A stretch of DNA of 64,000 bases from G958295645 sp965242735 (lineage in GTDB: Bacteria > Gemmatimonadota > Gemmatimonadetes > Longimicrobiales > Gaopeijiaceae): contig OZ251497.1 in the NCBI GenBank assembly GCA_965242735.1, forward strand, positions 992,001 through 1,056,000, in the 5' to 3' direction. Within the stretch, counting starts at the first letter, position 1, and each line of letters begins with the position of its first letter. The position numbers and the translations under genes are program-made. The notes below the pieces were generated by a model, which was given only the letters and a program-made list of their open reading frames with translations, was not told the origin of the DNA and made no database searches. Below are positions 24,913-33,588 of this stretch, piece after piece.

Positions 24913-26046
24913 ATGGAGAAGCGCCGATGGCGCCGGCTGGGGCCGGCGATGGTCGGCTTGGCTCTGGTGCCCGGCCTAGCCGGGGCGGTGCAGGTCGAGA
25001 CTGTCCTCGCTGTCGACGTGTGCGCGGGGTGCGACATCCGGGTCGCGCCCGGCCCCGTTTGGCGGGGCGAATGGGTCGAAGGCGCCGGCGACGTCGACCG
25101 AACCGCCGATGGCCGGTTTACCTACGTGCCGACGAACTTCGCCGACCACTTCATGATCGTGGCCGGAGCTGAAGAGCTCCCGCAACGGATCGGACGTTCC
25201 GGCGAAGGTCCGGGCGAGTACGGCTACATTCGGTTCGTCAGGCCGCATGACGGGTGGTTCCACGTGTTCGACGCGATGCTGCGGCGAAGAACCGTGCTCG
25301 ACGCCGATCTCGGCGTGGTGCGGATCACGAACATGCCGGTTGGCCAGCTCTGGGGCGTCGAATTCCTTCGAGACTCCTCCTACGTCGTGAACGCCCGACT
25401 GGATTTCTCCCACGAGTCCGTCAAGAACGCGTTGCACTTGTTCGGCCAAGACGGCGAGTTGATCCGCTCTTTCGATCCTCGGCTCGAGGACAACAGCGCG
25501 GTCCTTGGGCGCGCTCTCGCGGCGGCGCGCGACGGCCGGCTGTGGGCCGCTCATCGGAAGGAGTACCGGATAGACCTGTGGTCTCCCGAGACGGGCGAGC
25601 TTGCCAAGACGCTGGTGCGCAAGGCCGACTGGTTTCCCGTCGACTTCGAGGGCGCCGGAAGAGGCCCCCGGAGAGACGACCCGCCCTCGCCGACCGTGTT
25701 GGACATCGAGCAGGACGCCGACGGTCGGCTCTGGATCATGATCCGCGTGGCCACGGACCGATGGAGCGATGCGTTCGAGAAGACGCCCGAAGACGCCCAT
25801 CCGGAATACGGCGAGTATCGATTGGCCGACGTGCACGCAGGCTACGACACCGTGATCGAAGTCGTTGACCCGACGGCCGGTGCAGTGTTGGCCGCGACGA
25901 CAGTCGATCAAGCGCTAGCCTTTCTGCGCAACGGAATGGCCAGCTCCCATCATGAACCGACCAACGGCTGGCCAGTGCGCCGTTTTTGGCAACTGCAGCT
26001 AGTTCAGGATTCCCCATCCCAGCATTCGAACAACAGAAAGGAATGA
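24913..26046 (+). CDS. Secreted 6-bladed beta-propeller protein
   Basis: 377 aa from ATG 24913, 5 nt after GGAGG. A signal peptide is visible (basic n-region MEKRRWRRLG, then AMVGLALVPGLAGA). Propeller blades follow with the repeating pattern of 6-bladed proteins: RIGRSGEGPGEYGYIRFVRP, FHVFDAMLRRRTVLDADL, FGQDGELIRSFDPR, ARDGRLWAAHRKEYRIDLW and DADGRLWIMIRVATDRW. The GxGPGEY and DxxGRLW signatures are typical of the propeller paralogues abundant in Gemmatimonadota. Two broken relatives lie at 26047-26346 and 29490-30520. The role is probably extracellular ligand binding; the substrate is unknown. Confidence 0.85.
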   Translation: MEKRRWRRLGPAMVGLALVPGLAGAVQVETVLAVDVCAGCDIRVAPGPVWRGEWVEGAGDVDRTADGRFTYVPTNFADHFMIVAGAEELPQRIGRSGEGPGEYGYIRFVRPHDGWFHVFDAMLRRRTVLDADLGVVRITNMPVGQLWGVEFLRDSSYVVNARLDFSHESVKNALHLFGQDGELIRSFDPRLEDNSAVLGRALAAARDGRLWAAHRKEYRIDLWSPETGELAKTLVRKADWFPVDFEGAGRGPRRDDPPSPTVLDIEQDADGRLWIMIRVATDRWSDAFEKTPEDAHPEYGEYRLADVHAGYDTVIEVVDPTAGAVLAATTVDQALAFLRNGMASSHHEPTNGWPVRRFWQLQLVQDSPSQHSNNRKE

Positions 26047-26346
26047 CGACGCGCCGGCTTCTTCGACCGTTGCGAAGACGGCATCGAAGGCTGTGGCGCG
26101 GTCGGGCCGGCCGCAAGCCCGAGAGCCGAATCCGCCTTCGGGCCGCTGGGGCCCAGCAGCACGTTGGCTTCGTACCTCCGCAGTCGCGTCGACGTGGTTG
26201 ACTTGCAATCGTGCGCGACGATCGCGTCGCAGTGGCATGACGGACTGCTGACGAAGTTCATCGGAGAGGATATGGTGTCCGAGACCGCGTACCGCGACGA
26301 CGGACAGGAGTTCGTCAACATCTGGAGATTCTCCTATGCTCGCTAG
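26047..26346 (+). pseudogene. C-terminal fragment of another 6-bladed propeller gene
   Basis: The frame of the upstream gene reopens after its stop and encodes RVDVVDLQSCATIASQWHDG and FVNIWRFSYAR before a stop at 26346. The IDVVDL...VIAS blade pattern and NIWRF end resemble propeller C-termini, but there is no start, signal or N-terminal part. A remnant of a tandem propeller copy. The short piece from 26047 to about 26160 is not recognisable. Confidence 0.6.
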
Positions 26347-26364
26347 GGCCGGCCCCGCCCCGAG

Positions 26365-28581
26365 ATGACCAACCGCCTCGCCGCGGAGACGAGCCCCTAC
26401 TTGCTTCAGCACGCCGGCAATCCGGTGGACTGGCATCCGTGGGGCGACGAGGCGCTGGCGCTCGCTCGGGAGCGCGACCGGCCCATCCTGCTGTCGGTGG
26501 GATACTCGGCCTGCCACTGGTGCCACGTCATGGAGCGCGAGTCGTTCGAGGACGAGGAGACGGCGCGCCTCATGAACGCGTCGTTCGTGAACGTCAAGCT
26601 CGACCGCGAGGAGCGGCCCGACCTGGACTCGGTGTACATGGCGGCGGTGCAGGCGATGACGGGACAGGGGGGATGGCCGCTCACCGTGTTCCTCACGCCG
26701 GGCGGCGCGCCCTACTACGGGGGGACGTACTTTCCGCCCGTTCCGCGCCACGGGATGCCCTCGTTTCGGCAGGTGCTGGCGGCGGCGGCCGAGGCGTACG
26801 CGGCGCGGCGGGACGAGGTCGTGGGGGCGGGCGAGCGGATGGCGCAGGCGCTGGCGGAGAGCACGACGGCCCGGCATCCGGCGACGGGCGGCTGGGAGGG
26901 CGACGCGGGACCGCTCTTCGACGGCGCGGTGGCGGCGGCGGGACGAGCCTTCGACCCCGTGCACGGGGGATTCGGGGGCGCGCCCAAGTTTCCTCAGCCC
27001 ATGTTCCTGGAGTTCCTGTTGCGGACGGGGACGGACCCGGAGGCGCGCGGCCCGGCGATGGCCGTCCGCACGCTGGCCAGGATGGCCGCGGGCGGCATCC
27101 GCGACCACGTGGGCGGCGGCTTTCACCGCTACTCGGTGGACGCGCGCTGGCTGGTGCCCCACTTCGAGAAAATGCTCTACGACAACGCCCTGGTCGCGAG
27201 CGCGCTGGTGCGGGCGCACGTGCTGGGCGCGCCGGGGACGGCCGCCGTCGCCGAGGAGACGCTAGACTACGTGCTGGAGGACCTGCGTTCGCCCGACGGC
27301 GTCTTCTACTGCGCAAGGGACGCCGACTCGGAGGGACGGGAAGGCGCGTTCTACGTGTGGACGCCGGACGAAGTGGCCGGCTGCCTCGGCCGGGAGGACG
27401 CGGAGTTGTTCGGCCGCGTCTACGACGTGAGCGCCGCCGGGAACTTCGAGGGACGCAACATCCCGCACTTGCCGCACGGCTTCGACGCCGTGGCCGCGCG
27501 CGAGGGCTTGGCGCGGCCGGAGTTGGAGCGGCGGATGCGCGAATCGCTCGCGGCGCTCAAGTCTCGGCGGGCCGAGCGCGAGGCTCCCCTGCGCGACGAG
27601 AAGGCGCTGGCCGGATGGAACGGGCTGGCGATCCGCGCCCTGGCCGAGGCGGGTCCGGCGCTCGGACGCCCGGACTACACGGCGGCCGCGGCCGAAGCCG
27701 CCGGCAGCCTGCTGGGCATGTTGCGGCGCGACGGGCGGCTGCTTCGCGTGTGGACCGCGGGCCGCGTGCACGTGGACGGCTTCCTGGAGGACTACGCGGC
27801 CGTCGGCAACGCCTGCCTGTCGCTCTACGAAGCGACCCTGGAGCCGCGCTGGCTGGAGGAGGGCCTGCACCTCGCCGACGCGACCGTCGAACGTTTCTGG
27901 GACGCCGGCAGCTCGATGTTCTGGGACGCTCCGCACGACGGCGAACAACTGGTCGTCCGCCCGCGCGACATCATGGACAACGCCGTGCCGTCCGGAAATT
28001 CGCTGGCGACCGAACTCGCGGCGCGCGCGGCCCGGCTGGCGGGCGCCGACGATCACCAGGCGGTGGCGGAAGCCGTCGTGCGCCGCGAGGCGGGCGCGAT
28101 GGAACGCCACCCGCTGGGCGCCGGACGCCTGCTGGCGGCGGCCCTGACGGCGCGCACGGCACCGCTGGAGATCGTGCTCGTGGGAGCGCCGCCGACCCGG
28201 CCCGCGGACGAAACAACCGATGCCGCTTCGGCGGCAGCGACCGGCTTGGCGCTGCCGAGCGGCGCGGGCGCCGACGGCGCCGTGCCCACGGGTTCGCCGC
28301 CTGCCCGTGCAGACCAGCCGGTCCAGGATGCCGAGGGCCGGTCAAGCAGCATCTCGGCCATGCTGTCCGTAGCCCACCGCCACGCCCATCCCAACCGCGT
28401 CGTGGCCGGCGGCGACCCGGCCTCCCCGGTCGTCGCGTCGCTGCCCGCCATGCAGGGCCGCCTGGAGCATTCGGGCAGTGCGTTCGTGTGCGTGGGAGCC
28501 GCCTGCCAAGAGCCGGTCTCGTCGCCCGAGGGCTTGGCCGCGGCTCTGCGACGAGCGGAGCGAGCGGCGGCGTCGCCGTAG
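26365..28581 (+). CDS. Thioredoxin-domain / glycosidase-like protein of the YyaL (SSP411) family
   Basis: 738 aa. The N-terminal thioredoxin-like DUF255 domain (residues 1-165) carries the family opening NRLAAETSPYLLQHAGNPVD and the redox pair ACHWCHVME near residue 50. The rest is an alpha/alpha-barrel of the N-acylglucosamine 2-epimerase/cellobiose-epimerase type: GGFGGAPKFPQPMFLEF, DHVGGGFHRYSVDARWLVPHF, EGAFYVWTPDEV and DEKALAGWNGLAIRAL. A low-complexity Ala/Gly/Pro stretch (about residues 605-665) interrupts the C-terminus, which resumes with CVGAACQEPV. Function of the family is not settled; it is widespread in bacteria. About 20 nt follow the propeller remnant. Confidence 0.93.
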   Translation: MTNRLAAETSPYLLQHAGNPVDWHPWGDEALALARERDRPILLSVGYSACHWCHVMERESFEDEETARLMNASFVNVKLDREERPDLDSVYMAAVQAMTGQGGWPLTVFLTPGGAPYYGGTYFPPVPRHGMPSFRQVLAAAAEAYAARRDEVVGAGERMAQALAESTTARHPATGGWEGDAGPLFDGAVAAAGRAFDPVHGGFGGAPKFPQPMFLEFLLRTGTDPEARGPAMAVRTLARMAAGGIRDHVGGGFHRYSVDARWLVPHFEKMLYDNALVASALVRAHVLGAPGTAAVAEETLDYVLEDLRSPDGVFYCARDADSEGREGAFYVWTPDEVAGCLGREDAELFGRVYDVSAAGNFEGRNIPHLPHGFDAVAAREGLARPELERRMRESLAALKSRRAEREAPLRDEKALAGWNGLAIRALAEAGPALGRPDYTAAAAEAAGSLLGMLRRDGRLLRVWTAGRVHVDGFLEDYAAVGNACLSLYEATLEPRWLEEGLHLADATVERFWDAGSSMFWDAPHDGEQLVVRPRDIMDNAVPSGNSLATELAARAARLAGADDHQAVAEAVVRREAGAMERHPLGAGRLLAAALTARTAPLEIVLVGAPPTRPADETTDAASAAATGLALPSGAGADGAVPTGSPPARADQPVQDAEGRSSSISAMLSVAHRHAHPNRVVAGGDPASPVVASLPAMQGRLEHSGSAFVCVGAACQEPVSSPEGLAAALRRAERAAASP

Positions 28582-28677
28582 TCCATTCCTGTTGTAGATT
28601 GCAGGGGCGGCAGTGGACGCGGCCAGGCGCGGACCTGCCCGGAGCGGCGGCTGCCTGGCGAGTGCGAGGACGGCAAG

Positions 28678-29289
28678 ATGGAGCTTCTCTCCAGCGGCAG
28701 CTTCTGGACGATTGTGGCGGTTGGCGTGTCCGCTCTTGGCGTGCACTTCGCGGCGCGGGCCGACAGGCGAAAGGAGCGTCGGGAGGCGGAACAGCGACGC
28801 GAGGCGGGGGAGAAGCGGCTCGCGGAGCAGATCGGCAGTCTCAGGCGAGAAATGATGGAGGCGCTCGCCAGCCACAGGCAGGAAACGAAGGAGGCGCTCG
28901 CCGTCCACAAGCAGGAAATGACGGGCGCGCTCGCCGTCCACAGGCAGGAAATGAAGGAGGCGTTCGGCGTCCACAAGCAGGAAATGACGGGCGCGCTCGC
29001 CGTCCACAGGCAGGAAATCGGACGCCGGATCGACCGGCTGGAGGATCGGTTCGACGAAAACCACCGGGAGGTGACGGCCGCGCTTGCCGAACTGAGGGCC
29101 GAGGTCAGCGCCTTGAGCACGAAGGTCGACGAGAGATCCTTTCCTCGCCGTTTCGAGCGCGGCGGCTTGCCCGGCACAGAAGCGGCCGCGGCCCCTGGCG
29201 TCGGCGTGCGGGAGACGCCAGCCCGCTACTCGGCGGACGAGCCGAGGGGCGAAGCAGACGGAGCGCCGGGGCAGCCCGCTTCTTCGTAG
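28678..29289 (+). CDS. Membrane-anchored coiled-coil protein with tandem HKQEM-type repeats
   Basis: 203 aa. Anchor: SGSFWTIVAVGVSALGVHF (residues 6-24). A charged linker (ADRRKERREAEQRREAG) leads to five to six repeats of about 15 residues built on EALAVHKQEM (for example TGALAVHRQEMKEAFG), then GRRIDRLEDRFDENHREVTAALAELRAEVSAL, seen as RIDRLEDRF and a heptad stretch. The tail has KVDERSFPRRF. RIDRxEDRF and the tail are shared with 5254-5577, whose order is the same, so these are paralogues. A TAGATT element lies at 28595-28600 upstream. The resemblance to generic DUF-type membrane coiled coils is only structural; function unknown. Confidence 0.75.
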   Translation: MELLSSGSFWTIVAVGVSALGVHFAARADRRKERREAEQRREAGEKRLAEQIGSLRREMMEALASHRQETKEALAVHKQEMTGALAVHRQEMKEAFGVHKQEMTGALAVHRQEIGRRIDRLEDRFDENHREVTAALAELRAEVSALSTKVDERSFPRRFERGGLPGTEAAAAPGVGVRETPARYSADEPRGEADGAPGQPASS

Positions 29290-29306
29290 GGGAAGGTTCG
29301 GCTCCC

Positions 29307-29362
29307 GGGTCCGTCTATAACTCTACCCCGTGCAGGCCGGCAGCAGGATCGCCGCGATCCCG
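29307..29362 (+). repeat. Direct repeat, copy 1 (promoter-like segment)
   Basis: This ~55-bp segment (gggtccgtctataactctac, then a stretch ending ggccggcagcaggatcgccg) recurs at 30558-30611 with few differences. It contains a TATAA-type -10-like element. The two copies flank the broken propeller gene. Confidence 0.75.
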
Positions 29363-29489
29363 ATCTTGTGGGTGGGCCGATGCGGACTGTAGGTTGTTGA
29401 AGGACACGAGGGTGCCCCCGGGGTGCTGGCCTGCTGGATGTCCAGGAGTGCTTGGAACGCTAGGCGGCCACGCCGGCCGTCGGGCCGCA

Positions 29490-30520
29490 GTGCGAGGGCC
29501 ACGGCTCGTCGGCGCGTTCCTGGCTTGCGCCGTGGCGCCGACTGCGCAACCGGCGTCAGGGCAGCCAGGCGCCGAGATTGCCGAGACCGCCGAAGTCTTC
29601 ACGCTCGGCCTCGACGGCGACCTGCACTTTCAGCGGATCAAGAGCGTCTCGATTTCGGACGACGGCAAGATCGTCGTCTTGGACGTGGTGGGCGAAAGCG
29701 ACCCGGCCGTGACCGTCGTCTCTGGAAGCGGGGAGGTCATGGCGCGCTGGGGACGAGCGGGGGGAGGCCCGGGCAACCTGGAAAGCGAGAACCCAGCTCC
29801 GGGCGGTCTTCGTCGCGGGCGACACGGTGGCCATCGCGGGCGAAGGACGTGCGGCGACCTACACCTGGCGCGGCGAGGAACTGGCCCGCTACCGGCTTGC
29901 CGCGCCGCCTCTGCCCGAGAGTCTTGTGGCGCTTGGCGACGACCGCGTGGGCGGGTCGGTGAGGGCAATTGCGTTTGTCGAGGGCCGGATTGTCACATGG
30001 AAGCTGGGCTTCGACTACGCGAGGGTCGGAGAATTTGGCGGCCGGGGGCGGCGGGAACGTCGACGACTTGTTCTCTGCGATGAGGTCTGCGATGCGCTAC
30101 ACGCTTGGTCCTTGGGACGAGAGCGAGACGTGGACCGCGCGGGACGGGCCGCTCGCGCTCGACCTCTCGTTGGCGACCCGGTTCTTCCCTCAGCCGGTGT
30201 TGGCCATGATCCCGGGACGCCGGGTCGTGGCGGGGTTCGGCGACGAGTACGTCCTGCCCGGTGCGCTCTGGGTCGAACGCGACCTGGGCATCGACGACGA
30301 GTTCTCGGAGCCGCTCGAGTGCTGGAAGACTTGCAGGAGCTGGGACCTCTTCGACATGAACGACGGAGCGTTCCTGGGGGCGGCGTCGTTGCCGGAGGGA
30401 TTCAGCCCGATGGCCGGCAACGACAGCCTGCTCGCCGGAGTGGTCGTGGACGAGCTGGACCAATCTGGGCTTCGCGTTCTGCGCGTCTCCGTTCCGGGCA
30501 TGGGGGTGCGCGGGCGGTAG
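29490..30520 (+). pseudogene. 6-bladed beta-propeller gene broken by two frameshifts
   Basis: Three frames join into one propeller protein. First part from about GTG 29490: signal-like LVGAFLACAVAPTAQPASGQ, then EVFTLGLDGDLHFQRIKSVS, ISDDGKIVVLDV and RWGRAGGGPGNLE. A +1 shift near 29785 leads to VFVAGDTVAIAGEGRAATYTW and LARYRLAAPPLPES. A second +1 shift near 30040 leads to LFSAMRSAMRYTLGPWDESE, FFPQPVLAMIPGRRVVAGF and a C-terminus ending VPGMGVRGR at 30520. The GGPGNLE and SISDDGKIVVLD blades are family marks. Both shifts are single-base insertions, so either decay or sequencing error is possible. Confidence 0.75.
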
Positions 30521-30557
30521 CCGGCAGGCTCGCACGCGACGGACGTGCTCGGCCTTC

Positions 30558-30611
30558 GGGTCCGCCTATATTCTAACTCGCGTGGCCGGCAGCAGGCTCG
30601 CCGCGATCCCG
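30558..30611 (+). repeat. Direct repeat, copy 2, upstream of the E1 gene
   Basis: Matches 29307-29362. Contains TATATT (30567-30572), a plausible -10 element for the E1 dehydrogenase gene starting at 30644, though no good -35 is seen at the expected distance. Duplication of this segment together with the propeller sequence between the copies suggests insertion by homologous or replicative duplication. Confidence 0.7.
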
Positions 30612-30643
30612 CGCACTCCGTTGGGACCACCGGAAGGAACCGC

Positions 30644-32797
30644 TTGGACGCACCGAAGACCGAAGCCCAAGCCGAAGCCGAGGCCGCAGCCGCGCAGGCC
30701 CGCGGGGGCCGTCCTGGGGCCGGCACGCTCCTGTCGTGGTACCGCACCATGGTCACGGCGCGGAGCATCGACGACCGCGAGGGGACGCTCTACCGGCAAG
30801 GCAAGATCTTCTTCCAGATCGCCGGTGCGGGCCACGAGGCGGTGCAGGCGGCGCTGGCGGACCACCTCCGGCGGGGCTCGGACTGGCTCTGCCTCTACTA
30901 CCGGGACCGGGCGCTGGCGCTGGCGATGGGCGTCGAGCCGGTGGAGCACTTCCTGCAGGGCATGGCGGCGGAGGCGTGCCGGGCCAGCGGCGGGCGCCAG
31001 ATGCCCGCGCACTTCGGAGACTCGCGGCTCAACATGGTGTCGGCGTCGTCGCCCACGGGGACGCAGTTCCTCCACGCCGTCGGCGTGGCGGAGGCGGGGA
31101 TGCGGGCGTCGCGGCTTCCGGCGCTGGGCGAGCACGTCGTCCCGCTCGCGGAGGACGAGATCGTGGTGTGCTGCGCGGGCGACGGCACGACCTCCCAAGG
31201 CGAGTTCTGGGAGGCCCTCAACACGGCCTGCAACCTCGCGCTGCCGCTGCTGTTCGTCGTCGAGGACAACGAGTACGCCATTTCGGTGCCGGTCGAGGTG
31301 CAGACCGCCGGCGGCAACGTCTCGCGGCTGCTGAGCGGATTTCCCGGCCTCAAGATCGTCGAATGCGACGGCACCGACCTCATGGAGTCCCACGCCGCCG
31401 CCGGCCAAGCCGTGCGCTGGTGCCGGGAGCGGCGGGGGCCCGCCCTGCTGCACGCGCACACCACCCGCCCCTACTCGCACTCGGCCTCCGACGACGAGAC
31501 GGCCTACCGCACGGCCGCCGAGCGCGCCCGGCAGGACGGCCGCGATCCCATCGTCCGCGCGCGCCGGATGCTGCTCGACGTCGGCGCGGCCACCGAGCCG
31601 CAGCTCGACCGGCTCGAAGCGGACGTGAAGGTGGCGGTGGCCGCCGCCGCCGACCAAGCCCTGGAGCACCCGCAGCCGCCGCCCGAAACGGCGTCCAAGT
31701 GGCTCTATTCGGAGACCGTGGACCCCGCCGGGCCGGCCTTCGACACCGAGGACGCCCCCGTCTTCGAGGACGACCGCCCGCTCACCATGGTCGACCTGCT
31801 GAACCGCTGCCTGCACGACGAGATGGCCCGCGATCCTCGCATCGTCCTCTTCGGCCAGGACGTGGCCGACGCTTCGCGCGAGGAGGCGCTGGCCGAAGTG
31901 AAGGGGAAGGGCGGCGTCTTCAAGGTCACGCACGGGCTCCAGGCGCGCTTCGGCTCGGAGCGCGTGTACAACGCGCCGCTCGCGGAAGCCAACATCGTGG
32001 GCCGGGCGATCGGGATGGCCGCGCGCGGCGTCAAGCCGGTCGTGGAGATTCAGTTCTTCGACTACATCTGGCCGGCGTTCATGCAGATCCGCAACGAGCT
32101 GGCCACGATGCGCTACCGGTCCGGGGGCGACTGGTCCGCCCCGGTCGTCGTTCGCACCACGTACGGGGGCTACATCAAGGGCGGCATCTACCATTCCCAG
32201 ACGGGAGCGACGCTGTTCGCGCACACGCCCGGCCTGCGCGTCGTGCTTCCGTCGAACGCGCTGGACGCCAACGGCCTCCTGCGCACGGCGATCCGCTGCG
32301 ACGACCCCGTGCTCTTCCTGGAGCACAAGCATCTGTACCGGCAGGTCCACAACAAGGGCGCGTACCCCGGGCCCGACTACATGGTTCCGTTCGGCAAGGC
32401 CAAGGTGGTGCGGCCGGGCCGCGACCTGACCGTGATCGCCTGCGGAGCGCTGGTGAAGCGGGCCTGCGACGCCGCGCGGACGGCCGAGGACCGGCACGGA
32501 ACCCGCGCCGAGGTGATCGACCTGCGGACGATCTCGCCGCTGGACATGGAGACGGTGGGCGATTCCGTGCGCCGCACCAACAGGGTGCTCGTCGCCCACG
32601 AGGACGCGCTGTCGTTCGGGATCGGCGCCGAGGTGGCCGCGCGCGTCGCCGACGACTTGTTTCCCTGGCTGGACGCGCCCGTGCGCCGCGTGGCGTCGAA
32701 GGACACCTGGGTGGCGTACTCGCCCCAGCTGGAGAAGGCGATCCTGCCGCAGCCGGACGACGTGCTGCAGGCGATTCTCGGCTTGGCTTCCTACTAG
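30644..32797 (+). CDS. Fused E1 alpha-beta subunit of a branched-chain-type 2-oxoacid dehydrogenase
   Basis: 717 aa, start TTG 30644, 5 nt after GGAAGGA. Thiamine-diphosphate-dependent decarboxylase component of a 2-oxoacid (probably branched-chain) dehydrogenase complex. The alpha half (residues about 20-370) has the TPP motif CAGDGTTSQGEFWEALN near 178 and VEDNEYAISVP; the phosphorylation-loop region HTTRPYSHSASDDETAYR is conserved. The beta half (about 390-717) has VYNAPLAEANIVGRAIGMA, VEIQFFDYIWPAFMQI and TPGLRVVLPSNALDA with the final transketolase C-terminal domain (VIDLRTISPLDMETV). In many bacteria alpha and beta are separate genes; the fusion is known in several phyla. No E2/E3 gene is next to it. 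Confidence 0.9.
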   Translation: MDAPKTEAQAEAEAAAAQARGGRPGAGTLLSWYRTMVTARSIDDREGTLYRQGKIFFQIAGAGHEAVQAALADHLRRGSDWLCLYYRDRALALAMGVEPVEHFLQGMAAEACRASGGRQMPAHFGDSRLNMVSASSPTGTQFLHAVGVAEAGMRASRLPALGEHVVPLAEDEIVVCCAGDGTTSQGEFWEALNTACNLALPLLFVVEDNEYAISVPVEVQTAGGNVSRLLSGFPGLKIVECDGTDLMESHAAAGQAVRWCRERRGPALLHAHTTRPYSHSASDDETAYRTAAERARQDGRDPIVRARRMLLDVGAATEPQLDRLEADVKVAVAAAADQALEHPQPPPETASKWLYSETVDPAGPAFDTEDAPVFEDDRPLTMVDLLNRCLHDEMARDPRIVLFGQDVADASREEALAEVKGKGGVFKVTHGLQARFGSERVYNAPLAEANIVGRAIGMAARGVKPVVEIQFFDYIWPAFMQIRNELATMRYRSGGDWSAPVVVRTTYGGYIKGGIYHSQTGATLFAHTPGLRVVLPSNALDANGLLRTAIRCDDPVLFLEHKHLYRQVHNKGAYPGPDYMVPFGKAKVVRPGRDLTVIACGALVKRACDAARTAEDRHGTRAEVIDLRTISPLDMETVGDSVRRTNRVLVAHEDALSFGIGAEVAARVADDLFPWLDAPVRRVASKDTWVAYSPQLEKAILPQPDDVLQAILGLASY

Positions 32798-32810
32798 CAC
32801 GGACGGGCTG

Positions 32811-32843
32811 CGGCGCGATGACGGCGCGATGACGGCGCGATGA
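32811..32843 (+). repeat. Three tandem 11-bp repeats carrying ATG codons
   Basis: The unit cggcgcgatga occurs at 32811, 32822 and 32833. Each holds an ATG (32818, 32829, 32840), and because 11 is not a multiple of three the ATGs fall in different frames. The last one starts the 32840 gene. Confidence 0.8.
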
Positions 32844-33328
32844 CGGCGGGATCGGAGCGGGCGCGCGGAGAGCGAGCGCGTCCGGGGCGCGGGGACGAAG
32901 ACGCGGGCGTCCCGGAGGCGATGCCGCGGGCGGTCGGCGCGGCGGGCGAGCGCCTGGGGACGGAGGCGATCGACCGGCTGTGGCTGTTTCCGCCGCGGGT
33001 GCGCGGCCGGCGCGAGCAAGGCCTGCTCGTGGCCAGCTGCTTCGCGGGGGAATCGTCGCGGCGGCTGGTCACGGTGCGATATTCGGCGGAGCGCACGGGG
33101 AAGGGCCTCTACTTCGACGCGCGCCTGGTGGACGAGGGCATGGCGCCTCCGGCCCGCGTGCCGGCGATGATGCGCGGCGTGGCCGACAGGAGTCCCGACC
33201 CGCTCGGAAGCCCGCGCGAGGTGGACGTCGGGGGCGACCCGGAAGCGTTCGGCGCCCTCGTGGGCTCCTATCCCGCGGCGTTGTTCGAGGAAGAGGCGGT
33301 CGGCACGCGGCTGCCCAGGGCCGGATGA
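32840..33328 (+). CDS. Hypothetical protein, unrecognised family
   Basis: 162 aa. The first ~35 residues are Arg/Gly/Glu-rich and probably disordered; the remainder looks like a small globular domain (TEAIDRLWLFPPRVRGRREQ, LLVASCFAGESSRRLVTVRY, DPEAFGALVGSYPAALFEEE). The RxxRRLVTVRY and LWLFPP segments look like a conserved domain but I cannot name it. Codon use matches the surroundings. It lies 42 nt downstream of the E1 gene, same strand, possibly co-transcribed. Its last ~13 codons are duplicated just downstream (33359-33401). Confidence 0.6.
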   Translation: MTAGSERARGERARPGRGDEDAGVPEAMPRAVGAAGERLGTEAIDRLWLFPPRVRGRREQGLLVASCFAGESSRRLVTVRYSAERTGKGLYFDARLVDEGMAPPARVPAMMRGVADRSPDPLGSPREVDVGGDPEAFGALVGSYPAALFEEEAVGTRLPRAG

Positions 33329-33401
33329 GGCGCCGACGAAGCGCTGGCGGCGGCGCTCGATGCGGTCGGCATGCAGTTGCCCAAGGCCGGATGAAGCGCC
33401 G
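33293..33401 (+). repeat. 43-bp direct duplication of the gene's 3' end
   Basis: 33293-33335 (end of the 32840 gene including its stop) and 33359-33401 match closely, 66 bp apart. The second copy would read AVGMQLPKAG then stop, against AVGTRLPRAG in the gene. A relic of a local tandem duplication. Confidence 0.75.
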
Positions 33402-33437
33402 GGCCGCCGCGCGCGATCGAACGGAGGCCGGTCGTCC

Positions 33438-33575
33438 GGGGGCGCGCCGAGTGCCGGACGGTCCGTCCGCGCCTGGCAGATCCGGGGACGCGCCGAGTGC
33501 CGGACGGTCCGTCCGCGCCGGGCAGGTCAGGGGCGCGCCGCGCGCCGGACGGTCCGTCCGCGCCTGACAGAACGG
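33438..33575 (+). repeat. Three tandem 46-bp repeats upstream of ccdA
   Basis: Units start at 33438, 33484 and 33530. Each contains ggacggtccgtcc, an inverted repeat (GGACGG/CCGTCC around a single T) able to form a short hairpin. The third unit ends directly before the AGGAGG ribosome-binding site of ccdA (33575-33580). Could be transcriptional or regulatory DNA, or simple repeat expansion. Confidence 0.8.
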
Positions 33576-33588
33576 AGGAGGCTCTCCC

